Shown piece after piece: positions 1-7,245 of a stretch of 15,883 bases of DNA. The notes beneath the pieces are model-generated. The model saw only the letters and a list, made by a program, of their open reading frames with translations, was not told the origin of the DNA and did not search any database. The position numbers and the translations under genes were made by a program. Source of the stretch: CAZOKO01 sp964580455 (GTDB taxonomy: Bacteria > Desulfobacterota > WTBG01); NCBI GenBank assembly GCA_964580455.1, contig CAZOKO010000066.1, positions 1-15,883 on the forward strand, in the 5' to 3' direction. Each line of letters begins with the position of its first letter. The stretch's first letter is position 1.

Positions 1-111
1 TTTTTTTTGCCATAATCCAGTATCTAGCATCCAGCATCACTTTGCATAAATGTAGCCTTAAAAAACTTGACTCAAATGTTTAAGTTTTTGGTCTATAAGA
101 TAGACGACTAG
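1..111. other. Upstream non-coding DNA with T8 tract, ATCCAG-type repeat and a small inverted repeat
   Basis: No gene is visible here. The window opens with a run of eight T, which could be the U-tract of a terminator belonging to a gene outside the window (inference). Positions 15-38 hold a loosely repeated ATCCAG/ATCTAG/ATCCAG tract. Positions 61-68 (AAAAACTT) and 82-89 (AAGTTTTT) form a perfect 8-bp inverted repeat about 40 bases before the first gene. A TATAAG hexamer at 94-99 could be a -10 element, but the only TTGACT nearby (67-72) is 21 bases away, too far for an ordinary sigma-70 promoter, so I do not call a promoter. Confidence 0.3.
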
Positions 112-129
112 TTGTTCAGGAGACAAGCA

Positions 130-1836
130 ATGAGCACAAAAAAACAGAAAGTAATCCAAAAAAAACTGCCGCGTGAAGTTTATAATGCGTTAAAAAACGT
201 GGTTGGTGAGCAATGGATATATGAACAACGTTCAGTGATAGAAACGTATAGTAAACTCTCGATCGAGGGTGGAAGCTTTGTTAAAAAACATGAGAAAGAT
301 CCACACGTCCTTCCAGCATGCGTCGTGCTTCCTTCATCAACGGAAGAAACCCAGGCCATAGTAAAGATTTGCAACCGCTACAACATCCCTTTTATACCAT
401 TTACCAATGGACAGGTTTTTTGCAATCCTACAAATCAATCACCTACACTCATTATCCACTTTTCAAGGATGAACAAAATTATTCATATTGATGTTTATAA
501 CATGAGTGCCACCCTGGAGCCCTATGTTGACTATGGCCAGCTTCAGGCAGAAGCCATGAAACGAGGACTATGGAATGGGGGAACCCCGCTTGCAACAACA
601 CTCTGTAAACTTTCTTCCCAGTTTGCCTTTGCCGGCCTCTGGCAGACAGATTTAAAGTACGGGCTGTTTAACCGCAACATCGTCAGTGTCAAAATGGTTC
701 TGCCTGATGGGGAGATTCTCACCACCGGCTCCCGATGTATCCCCAGGGCAGGTGATTTCTGGGAATACGGTCCAGGGCCTGACCTCATGGGACTTCAAAG
801 GTCAGGGCTCGGAACCAACGGAATTGTGACAGAGATTACCGTGAAACTTCATTCGTGGGTTGGTGACGAGACCCTTCCTGAAATCCCTTCCGGAAGACCG
901 AGCCTGGTCGATGTGCATGACCCGAAATATGACAGTCCTCCAAAGCCACTTAAAAACCATAAGCTTTGCTGGATTGAGTTTGAGGATTTTGAAACGCAAA
1001 TTAAGGCAATGCGCGAAATTGCCCATTCAGGAATAGCAATAGGGCTTAATGCCACAGGAGTTTATTCTGCCTTTTACTGTTCCCAGACACAGGCAATGAC
1101 AATTGAACGCTGTGAAAATAAATTTTTTCCGGATTGGAACTGCTATGTCATTCTTGTGAACACGACATCAGAAAAACAGATTCCATACGAAGAAGAAGTC
1201 TTGAAACAGATTATTGAAGACACAGGAGGAACCTTTCTTTCAGAATCACACAAGCCTGAGGTGTTTGAGGCATTGAAGCCATGGAATTATGACTGCATAC
1301 GTCACTCCACCGGCTACCGGATGAACAGAAAGTTTTATGCCAATGCATGGCTGCCTGTAGGTCCCATAGATAATGCCTTTGTAACCTCGAGAGAATGGAA
1401 AAAGGCACTTGACACCTTTGGTGAACTTGATATTACAGATAGAGGCGGTGCAGATGATACCCCTTTTGTGTATGCGCTTCAGAGAGGGCACTTCTGCCTT
1501 TTTGAAACCGATAACTATCCAGACCCAACACTTCCAGATGAAATAAAGAAGGCTCAGGGTTATGGAATCTACGGTGCTGCTGTAGTTGTTAAAAATAACC
1601 TGGGTCCTATGCTTATGGCATTTGTAAATGCAGAGCCTTTTACCACAATGTTTCCAGAGGTCGGACCCAATTCTCATCTCTTTATGAGGAAAATCAGGAA
1701 AGTATTTGATCCGAACAATGTAGCTTCTCCAGGCCGCCAGGTATTTACAGAGGATGAATGGCACCAGTTCCCGGAGGAAACAAAAAATGTAGTAAACAAG
1801 ATGAGGGAAATGCAAGGGATGATGCCGGCTAAATAA
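130..1836 (+). CDS. FAD-linked oxidoreductase of the VAO/GlcD (FAD_binding_4) family
   Basis: Predicted flavoprotein that would oxidise an alcohol, phenol or 2-hydroxyacid-like substrate; the substrate is unknown. With the start at 130 the product is 568 aa. The ATG at 130 is preceded by CAGGAGA at 117-123 with good spacing; a longer in-frame reading from a TTG at 112 would overlap this site and is less likely. The VAO-type FAD domain spans about residues 60-245. It shows a PxSTEETQAIV-type beginning, LPDGEILTTGS at about 191-201, GPGPDLMGL at about 214-222, and GTNGIVTEITVKLH at about 228-241. The C-terminus has FDPNNVASPG, the usual end motif of GlcD-like enzymes. The loop that normally binds the FAD pyrophosphate with several glycines reads PFTNGQVF (about 90-97), which is atypical. 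No signal peptide is visible, so it is probably cytoplasmic. It resembles the oxidoreductase at 9065 more than any textbook enzyme I can name. Confidence 0.85.
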   Translation: MSTKKQKVIQKKLPREVYNALKNVVGEQWIYEQRSVIETYSKLSIEGGSFVKKHEKDPHVLPACVVLPSSTEETQAIVKICNRYNIPFIPFTNGQVFCNPTNQSPTLIIHFSRMNKIIHIDVYNMSATLEPYVDYGQLQAEAMKRGLWNGGTPLATTLCKLSSQFAFAGLWQTDLKYGLFNRNIVSVKMVLPDGEILTTGSRCIPRAGDFWEYGPGPDLMGLQRSGLGTNGIVTEITVKLHSWVGDETLPEIPSGRPSLVDVHDPKYDSPPKPLKNHKLCWIEFEDFETQIKAMREIAHSGIAIGLNATGVYSAFYCSQTQAMTIERCENKFFPDWNCYVILVNTTSEKQIPYEEEVLKQIIEDTGGTFLSESHKPEVFEALKPWNYDCIRHSTGYRMNRKFYANAWLPVGPIDNAFVTSREWKKALDTFGELDITDRGGADDTPFVYALQRGHFCLFETDNYPDPTLPDEIKKAQGYGIYGAAVVVKNNLGPMLMAFVNAEPFTTMFPEVGPNSHLFMRKIRKVFDPNNVASPGRQVFTEDEWHQFPEETKNVVNKMREMQGMMPAK

Positions 1837-2160
1837 AAAAGAAATATGCCTGGAGATAAAAAGAAAATTAGTAAATTAACTTAAAAAATAGGGTCAGTTT
1901 ATTAAGAAAATATATGAATTGCTTTATAGACAGGCGGATATCATTGGGATAGCGTATATAAAAAAATAGTACTGTGATCAAAAAAGGCTTTTGAAAAAAA
2001 CTAGTTTGTGATAGTTTAAACGACATTTAATCAACCACCCATTTTAAGGACAGGATTAATGATTAAAACCTTTCACTACTTCATAAAAGCTAAAACGATT
2101 CTGAAGCAGGGTGAGGTTTTTTTATTTTGATATCAAATAAAACTTTCTGAGGTTATTAAA
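1837..2160. other. 324-base AT-rich intergenic region before the permease
   Basis: No large gene and no clear terminator follow the first oxidoreductase. A perfect 12-bp palindrome TTTGATATCAAA lies at 2126-2137, about 23 bases before the permease start, and could be an operator. A 23-codon ORF with a plausible ribosome binding site (AAGGA at 2046-2050) runs from 2059 to 2130 and is listed separately. TTGAAA at 1991-1996 is a possible -35 element, but no convincing -10 follows at 16-18 bases. The region probably holds the promoter of the transport block. Confidence 0.4.
2059..2130 (+). CDS. Possible 23-aa leader ORF upstream of the permease
   Basis: A very short reading frame starts at an ATG 8 bases after AAGGA (2046-2050) and begins MIKTFHYFIK. 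It stops 30 bases before the permease start, within the TTTGATATCAAA palindrome. It has no recognisable domain. It is listed only because of its ribosome binding site and its position; chance is a real alternative. Confidence 0.15.
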   Translation: MIKTFHYFIKAKTILKQGEVFLF

Positions 2161-4545
2161 ATGGAGAAAGTCTCTATGAACTTTGATAGAAAATTTGCTA
2201 TATGGATACTCAAATACCGCATCCCTTTAATAATAGCCATATTAGTAGTTTCCTCTATGTTTGCTATGCGCTTTGCCGGTCTTAAGATCATCACTAAATT
2301 AGAGGACTTTGCCCCTCAGGGACATCCCTACGTTAAAGTGCAGAGGTTGATGGAAAAATGGTTCCAGGGGGGGAACATGGTCCAGATCATGCTGGAGGTA
2401 AAAGAGGGAACTATCCTTGAGCCGGAGGTTTTGGAGAAACTGATTAGGATCAACCGGGATGTTCTCTTTTTAGACGGGGTTATTACCGCCCGTGTCCACT
2501 CTATTGCAGACAGGAAAGTGAAAATGACTCTGGGCTATCCCGGTGGCTGGATTGCCCGCAGGCTTATGTCTATGGTTCCCAAAAACGAGGAGGAAAAGGA
2601 AACACTAAAAACTGCCATCTTGGGAGACGACCTCCTCTATGGAAAGCTGGTTTCCAAAGACTTAAAGGCTGCTCTCATCCGGGCGGAGTTCAAGGAGGAT
2701 GTGGAGTATCATGAACTTTTCAGTGAATTACGAAAGATAAAAGCAGAAGAAGAAGATGAGAACGTCGCCATCCATATCTCGGGTAGGCCGGTTATGCTAG
2801 GCTGGATCGATTATTACCAGGTGCAGCTCCTCCCGGTTTTCCTCCTTGCCTTTTTCATCATGGCCGTCCTCCTCTATTCAGCCTTCCGGTCCATACGGGG
2901 GGTAGTGCTTCCCCTTTTCTCGGCCTTCGTTAGTGTTGTATGGGGGATGGGCATCCTGGGATACCTTGGCTTTCAGCTCGACCCCATGGCCTCCATTGTC
3001 CCTTTCATCATTTTAGGTATTGGTGTCAGCCACTCCGTACAGGTGGTCCAGAGATACTTTGAAGAATGCCGCAAAGGTAAAAACTCCAGGGAAGCTGCTG
3101 AAGAGGTTGCCACTGTCCTTTTCAAGCCACTATTCACTTCAATTACCACCGACGGGTTTGCCTTTCTCACCATGATTGCGGTTGATATAAAATTGCTGAA
3201 GGTGCTGGCCCTTTGTGGCAGTCTTTCTATCCTCAGCATATTGTTCAATGTCCACATTCTCCTTCCCGCCCTCCTCTCTTTCATGCCGACTCCCAGTAAA
3301 GAAAAGGCAGAAAGGGCAGGGAGAGCAATTTGGTTGACCAATTTGCTCAGAAGGATAGCGGTCATATCTACCAGCAAAAGAGGTGCCTGGTACCTGGTGG
3401 GCGGATTTCTTATTCTGGTATCCCTGGGAGTCTGGGGAACACTCAAGATGGAAATCGGTGGAAGGGCGCCCGGGGCAGGTGCCTTCTATGATGATTCCCC
3501 TTATGCGAAGCAGACCAGAGCCATAGGCAGAAAATTTGCTGGGGCCGTCTCATACAACCTGGTTCTCGAGGGGGAAGAGCCTAATGACATACAACATCCT
3601 TCAGTCATGCAGGATATGGAAAACCTGCAGGAATTTCTCAATAGGAATCCCCGGGTAGGGGACAGCCTCTCCCTGGCAGACTACGTAAAACGGATGAATG
3701 TGGTGGTGCACGGCGGGGATGAAAGACTCTACTATCTCCCTAAAATAGGAAACCCGGAGCTTGGGTTTTATGAGAATACTGACCGGGTGAAGATGGCTGT
3801 GGGAGAAGACCTCTTCATTTACAGCATGGGAACCTGTGGCGAGTTTGATTTCATTGTTGACTACGAGTATCGGGAAACCAATATACAGGTCTATCTGAAG
3901 GACATGGAGGCTGGTACCATTCGGAAAGTAATCGAGGATACCAAGAATTTTGTTGCCAATAATTGGAAGAGTAAGAATATCAAGGTTCATATCGCCGGTG
4001 GGTTAGCCGGGGTGGTAGGTGCCATTAACGAGGAGCTTCGGTCCGGAATGATTGAGAATATGATTCAGATCTCTCTCATCGTCTTTGTGTTTTGTGTAGT
4101 ACTTCTCCGGTCGGTTGTGGGGGCGCTTATTGTTCTGGTCTCTCTCTTTACCCGGGTTATCATCGTGTACGGAGTGATGGGTTTTGTACCCATTCCCTTA
4201 ACCCTCTATACCATGCCGGTTGCCTCTTTAGGGATAGGTATAGGAGTGGATTACGTTATTTACGTCCTGGTGCGCATTCAGGAGGAATATGCTAACCGTG
4301 AAGATAAGGACATTCAGCAGGCGACCATCAATGCCCTAACTACCACGGGCAAGGCTGTATTTTATACCACGGGGGCGGTCGTTCTGGGGGTGCTGGTGTT
4401 TGTTTTCTCACCCTTAAAGTTCCAGTTCGAGCTTGGTTCCATGATAGGACTGATCATCTTTTTAAATGGCCTGGGAGCCATTGCGCTCATCTCGCCCATC
4501 GTCTTTTTAATAAAGCCAAAGTTCATTTTCAAACCAAAAAAATGA
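2161..4545 (+). CDS. RND/MMPL-superfamily transporter (HAE3/HpnN-like permease)
   Basis: Inner-membrane permease of 794 aa, expected to move hydrophobic molecules using the proton gradient. It has the two-fold RND layout. TM1 is at about 20-40, followed by a large periplasmic domain. TM2-TM6 lie within about 222-373 and TM7 at about 409-427. A second periplasmic domain and five more helices follow (about 632 to the end). In the second half, GIGIGVDY at about 691-698 places Asp697-Tyr698 where MmpL3 has its TM10 Asp-Tyr pair. The equivalent of the first pair reads Ser290-His291 (GIGVSHS). From memory, permeases found beside DUF1329/DUF1302 genes also carry a GVSH sequence there. An alternative start at 2176, after GGAG at 2163-2166, would remove five residues. 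The YCF48-like gene follows after 29 bases, so the two are probably co-transcribed. The length fits the compact MMPL/HAE3 class and not the roughly 1,000-aa AcrB class. Confidence 0.92.
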   Translation: MEKVSMNFDRKFAIWILKYRIPLIIAILVVSSMFAMRFAGLKIITKLEDFAPQGHPYVKVQRLMEKWFQGGNMVQIMLEVKEGTILEPEVLEKLIRINRDVLFLDGVITARVHSIADRKVKMTLGYPGGWIARRLMSMVPKNEEEKETLKTAILGDDLLYGKLVSKDLKAALIRAEFKEDVEYHELFSELRKIKAEEEDENVAIHISGRPVMLGWIDYYQVQLLPVFLLAFFIMAVLLYSAFRSIRGVVLPLFSAFVSVVWGMGILGYLGFQLDPMASIVPFIILGIGVSHSVQVVQRYFEECRKGKNSREAAEEVATVLFKPLFTSITTDGFAFLTMIAVDIKLLKVLALCGSLSILSILFNVHILLPALLSFMPTPSKEKAERAGRAIWLTNLLRRIAVISTSKRGAWYLVGGFLILVSLGVWGTLKMEIGGRAPGAGAFYDDSPYAKQTRAIGRKFAGAVSYNLVLEGEEPNDIQHPSVMQDMENLQEFLNRNPRVGDSLSLADYVKRMNVVVHGGDERLYYLPKIGNPELGFYENTDRVKMAVGEDLFIYSMGTCGEFDFIVDYEYRETNIQVYLKDMEAGTIRKVIEDTKNFVANNWKSKNIKVHIAGGLAGVVGAINEELRSGMIENMIQISLIVFVFCVVLLRSVVGALIVLVSLFTRVIIVYGVMGFVPIPLTLYTMPVASLGIGIGVDYVIYVLVRIQEEYANREDKDIQQATINALTTTGKAVFYTTGAVVLGVLVFVFSPLKFQFELGSMIGLIIFLNGLGAIALISPIVFLIKPKFIFKPKK

Positions 4546-4574
4546 AAACCATGATTTATGAGGATTGAGAGGTA

Positions 4575-5630
4575 ATGTTACCATTCTATTCAAAACAAAG
4601 GTTTCTGAGAGGTGTTGTGGCATATGCAGGGTTTATTATAGTATGTATGGTATGGGCAGGTTGTGGAAGAGAACAGGGTGGTTCTGAGTTTATTGTCAGT
4701 GATGAACATACCCTGGGGATTTTTACCTCCAGCTTATTCGGCCTCGATTTCATCGATAAAAGAAAAGGGTGGGCGGTCGGCAAGCTGGGTGGCATTATCC
4801 ATACCGAAGATGGGGGGCAAAACTGGTGGGCTCAAGAGAGCGATATCGATTTTCACCTTTATGATGTTAAATTTGTCGATGCTAAAAACGGTTGGGCGGT
4901 GGGGAATATGGGAAGCATCATTCACACCAGTGATGGAGGTCAGAACTGGAAAAGCCAAGAGAGCGGAACAAAAGAAATTATAATGGGAGTTGACTTTATT
5001 GATAGCAGCAGAGGATGGGGAGTGGGTTTTTTTGCAACCATACTCAAAACCGAAAATGGAGGAAAAGAGTGGGTATTACAGAAAAAGATAAAAGATATCC
5101 TCGAGCCTAAGAAAGGACTTTTTCTACCTACCTTATTGGATATCACCTTTGTTGGTGAAAAGAGAGGATGGGCGGTAGGCTTTCCCGGTATTATCCTTCA
5201 CACCCGTGACGGGGGCGAAAATTGGGAGCTTCAGGAAAGTGGCACATCTGTTGTGTTGAACAGCGTTTGTTTCACTGATGCTCTTAATGGCTGGATTGCA
5301 GGCAATGGAGGGACCATTCTCCGCACGGAAGACGGAGGGCAAAACTGGGTTGTTCAGGACAGTGGGTTAGAGAGTGACCTGCTCAGGGTGGTGTTTGCCG
5401 ATCTTCGAAATGGGTGGATAGTTTCCTATGGAAGTATCCTGCACTCTGGTGATGGCGGTCAAAGCTGGATGGCCCAGAAGAGCGAGGTAGATCATTGGTT
5501 TTATAATACTACTTTTCCTGATAAGCATAATGGTTGGGCAGTAGGGGACTTTGGTGTCATCTATCATACCTCTGATGCTGGTAAAAAGTGGAGTGTACAG
5601 ACTGCCAAAATTTCTTCAGGACAAGATTGA
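4575..5630 (+). CDS. YCF48/BNR-like seven-repeat beta-propeller, probable lipoprotein
   Basis: A 351-aa exported protein. A hydrophobic segment (about 12-29) ends in VWAGC with Cys30. This resembles a lipobox, but Trp at -3 is not canonical, so lipidation is likely but not certain. After it come seven imperfect repeats of the form GWAVGxxGxIxHTxDGGxNW. Examples are GWAVGKLGGIIHTEDGGQNW, GWAVGNMGSIIHTSDGGQNW and GWIAGNGGTILRTEDGGQNW. Seven repeats match the seven-bladed propeller of Ycf48/HCF136, photosystem II assembly factors; a photosynthetic role is not implied. The gene is 29 bases after the permease, with GAGAGG just before its ATG. In comparable clusters such proteins accompany the MMPL permease and presumably act as its periplasmic partner or scaffold (inference). 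Confidence 0.9.
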   Translation: MLPFYSKQRFLRGVVAYAGFIIVCMVWAGCGREQGGSEFIVSDEHTLGIFTSSLFGLDFIDKRKGWAVGKLGGIIHTEDGGQNWWAQESDIDFHLYDVKFVDAKNGWAVGNMGSIIHTSDGGQNWKSQESGTKEIIMGVDFIDSSRGWGVGFFATILKTENGGKEWVLQKKIKDILEPKKGLFLPTLLDITFVGEKRGWAVGFPGIILHTRDGGENWELQESGTSVVLNSVCFTDALNGWIAGNGGTILRTEDGGQNWVVQDSGLESDLLRVVFADLRNGWIVSYGSILHSGDGGQSWMAQKSEVDHWFYNTTFPDKHNGWAVGDFGVIYHTSDAGKKWSVQTAKISSGQD

Positions 5631-5683
5631 TAGGAACCCAGGCACAAGGTGATTGATAATTTCTTAAAAGGGTTAAAGAATCC

Positions 5684-5712
5684 TTGACAAGATTATCTTT
5701 TTCACTTACCAT
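5684..5712 (+). promoter_or_regulatory. Candidate sigma-70 promoter for the DUF1329-DUF1302 pair
   Basis: A perfect -35 hexamer TTGACA (5684-5689) is followed after 17 bases by TACCAT (5707-5712), which matches four of six -10 positions. A transcript would start near 5719, at the edge of the AGGCAATT tandem repeat. That repeat has one-helical-turn spacing and could bind a regulator (inference). Confidence 0.45.
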
Positions 5713-5719
5713 CTTAACC

Positions 5720-5737
5720 AGGCAATTTTAGGCAATT
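5720..5737 (+). repeat. Tandem AGGCAATT pair with 10-bp period (operator candidate)
   Basis: Two identical 8-mers start at 5720 and 5730, directly after the predicted transcription start. The flanking ACCAGG also occurs twice (5717-5722 and 5738-5743). Same-face spacing on the helix is typical of protein-binding sites, but no regulator is known. Confidence 0.35.
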
Positions 5738-5753
5738 ACCAGGGGAAAATTCA

Positions 5754-5852
5754 ATGGTTTATCTATTGAGAAATTCTGTACTTGTAAACCCAAATGAAGT
5801 GTGTATTCTGCCTAAAAATGTAAAGTATAAAGTGCGCTCTTTTGTAAGCTAA
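5754..5852 (+). CDS. Possible 32-aa leader peptide ORF overlapping a terminator
   Basis: The ATG at 5754 is preceded by AGGGGA (5741-5746) at a workable spacing. The frame encodes 32 residues beginning MVYLLRNSVL and ending VKYKVRSFVS. Its TAA (5850-5852) starts at the last loop base of the hairpin at 5834-5860, so a ribosome finishing the ORF would cover the left arm of the terminator. There is no obvious run of one amino acid as in biosynthetic leader peptides, and no family is recognised. It could be a regulatory leader or a chance ORF. Confidence 0.3.
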   Translation: MVYLLRNSVLVNPNEVCILPKNVKYKVRSFVS

Positions 5853-5866
5853 AAGAGTGCTTTTTT
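5834..5866 (+). terminator. Intrinsic terminator or attenuator hairpin
   Basis: The left arm GCGCTCTTTT (5834-5843), loop GTAAGCT and right arm AAAAGAGTGC (5851-5860) form a 10-bp stem with one G-U pair, followed directly by six T (5861-5866). It either ends the permease/YCF48 transcript or attenuates transcription into DUF1329. The start codon of DUF1329 lies only 48 bases downstream, leaving little room for another promoter. Confidence 0.75.
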
Positions 5867-5913
5867 GTCTAAACAGGGGGAGAAAAATAAATTTAAATAA
5901 GGAGGGATTAATT

Positions 5914-7182
5914 ATGAAAGATGTTGTGATAAAGTATTTCGTAATTGTAAGTGTGGTGTTTGCCTTTTGTCTGGTTAGCAGTGCTTCCAATGCTCAAAAT
6001 CCCTTGCCTACGGAACCTCTCTTTGAGGTCAAGGGGGAGAAAAAGTACGGTCGGTATGAGAGGTTTATGGATCCGGCAAATGAGAAGAGATGCTTTGACT
6101 ACATGAAAGGGTGGGAATTAGTTACCGATTTTGATGGTAAGCCGCTTCCAGCCAATGATCCCTACATTAAACAAGTAGTGGAAGAGAGGAAGAAATATGG
6201 GGTCAGTGCCAGAGACCTGCAGAATGAAAATCAGTGGTACATGAAGTTTATGGAGACCACCGACTGGTATACCCCCTTTAACTTAACCATGATTCGGGGG
6301 GACGGACAGATCCGATACAGATATGGCACGAGGGAACAGGTATCGAACCCTGAACCGGGCTGCAGTATGAAAGGTACCTTCTATTTTTATGAACCCCACG
6401 AAGTGAGGAATATGGCAGCCATCATGTATACCTACTATGATCCTGCAAGGCAGAGTGATTACTGGATTTATCTCCCTTCACTCCGGAGATTCCGCCGTAT
6501 CAGCGCTGCCGACAGGGATGATTCCTTCTTTGGGTCAGACTGTACCTGGGCAGATGCATCAGACCTTAAAGTTGACGAGGAAAAACACCGCATACTGCGT
6601 GAAGAGCCCTACCCTACCAAATTTGACCATGAGGCGTACAAAACCTGGCCTTTCGCACCTGTCTGGGAGTATAAATACGTGCAGTCTGATATGAAGGCTG
6701 GCACCTGGTTTGATGGCGTTAAGCATGTAGATCGAAGGAAACTACCATCTAAGGTGTTTGATGAACTGGTAAAGATGTATCCTAAGATAAAGAAAACCCC
6801 GGGAGATTTAATGAACGGAATAGATCCTTACTATGAAAGCCAGGGCTGTCCTACTTACGTGATAGAGTCCATTCCTCAATGGAATACCTATTATGCAAAA
6901 AAGATTACCTGGATAAAAAAAGATCCCAGGTTTTCCCTCCTGCAGGAATACTACGATCCCAAAGGCAGGTTTATAAAATATTTCTTCAGGGGTATGATTA
7001 CCTATGGCAAAAACCCGCATCCTCCCTATGATCAAGGGTGGGCAATAGCCCATTGGTGGCTTAAGGATCTGTTGACTTCACATCAAACATGTCACGTTCC
7101 CATACAGTGTTTGGGAAATCTGGGATGGCAAAAAGAGCTGTTCCGTTTCACCCAGCCTTATGTTGCCAGTAGAGGGAAATAA
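5914..7182 (+). CDS. DUF1329 periplasmic protein (LolA/LolB-like role)
   Basis: A 422-aa exported protein. The start is the ATG at 5914, 8 bases after GGAGGG; an in-frame reading from 5857 would begin inside the terminator and is rejected. A signal peptide covers about residues 1-27 (hydrophobic core VIVSVVFAFCLV-like, then SNA-Q). The DUF1329 signature is clear: YWIYLPSLRRFRRIS at about 183-197, then DSFFGSDCTWAD shortly after. This corresponds to the WxYLPxxRRxRR ... DSFFGSDFTYED pattern of the family, related in fold to lipoprotein/lipid carriers of the LolA type. Members are thought to act in the periplasm beside DUF1302 and MMPL partners, plausibly passing a hydrophobic cargo between membranes (inference). 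DUF1302 follows after 63 bases, in the same operon. Confidence 0.9.
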   Translation: MKDVVIKYFVIVSVVFAFCLVSSASNAQNPLPTEPLFEVKGEKKYGRYERFMDPANEKRCFDYMKGWELVTDFDGKPLPANDPYIKQVVEERKKYGVSARDLQNENQWYMKFMETTDWYTPFNLTMIRGDGQIRYRYGTREQVSNPEPGCSMKGTFYFYEPHEVRNMAAIMYTYYDPARQSDYWIYLPSLRRFRRISAADRDDSFFGSDCTWADASDLKVDEEKHRILREEPYPTKFDHEAYKTWPFAPVWEYKYVQSDMKAGTWFDGVKHVDRRKLPSKVFDELVKMYPKIKKTPGDLMNGIDPYYESQGCPTYVIESIPQWNTYYAKKITWIKKDPRFSLLQEYYDPKGRFIKYFFRGMITYGKNPHPPYDQGWAIAHWWLKDLLTSHQTCHVPIQCLGNLGWQKELFRFTQPYVASRGK

Positions 7183-7245
7183 GGAAATCTTATCTAAAAC
7201 ATTCTAGTCTAGTCTAATTAAATTATTTTGAAAAGGAGGGGGCTT

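Larger units (their letters stand above)
5631..5913. other. 283-base structured leader region before the DUF1329 gene
   Basis: This gap divides the permease/YCF48 pair from the DUF1329/DUF1302 pair. In order it contains a sigma-70-like promoter (5684-5712), a tandem pair of AGGCAATT (5720-5727 and 5730-5737, 10-bp period), a ribosome-binding-site-equipped short ORF (5754-5852), an intrinsic terminator hairpin (5834-5866), and the ribosome binding site of the next gene. The elements are listed separately; together they resemble a transcription-attenuation leader. Confidence 0.5.

Noticed and set aside
1246..1815. 189-codon open frame on the - strand
   Set aside because: It lies wholly antisense to the first FAD oxidoreductase, has no supported ribosome binding site or recognisable domain, and its composition follows from the sense gene.
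2973..3446. 157-codon open frame on the - strand
   Set aside because: Antisense shadow of the permease gene, whose protein is strongly supported by RND/MMPL motifs.
4575..5630. Photosystem II assembly factor role for the YCF48-like protein
   Set aside because: No photosynthesis gene is present; the repeat family is widely used in non-photosynthetic bacteria, and here it accompanies an MMPL permease.
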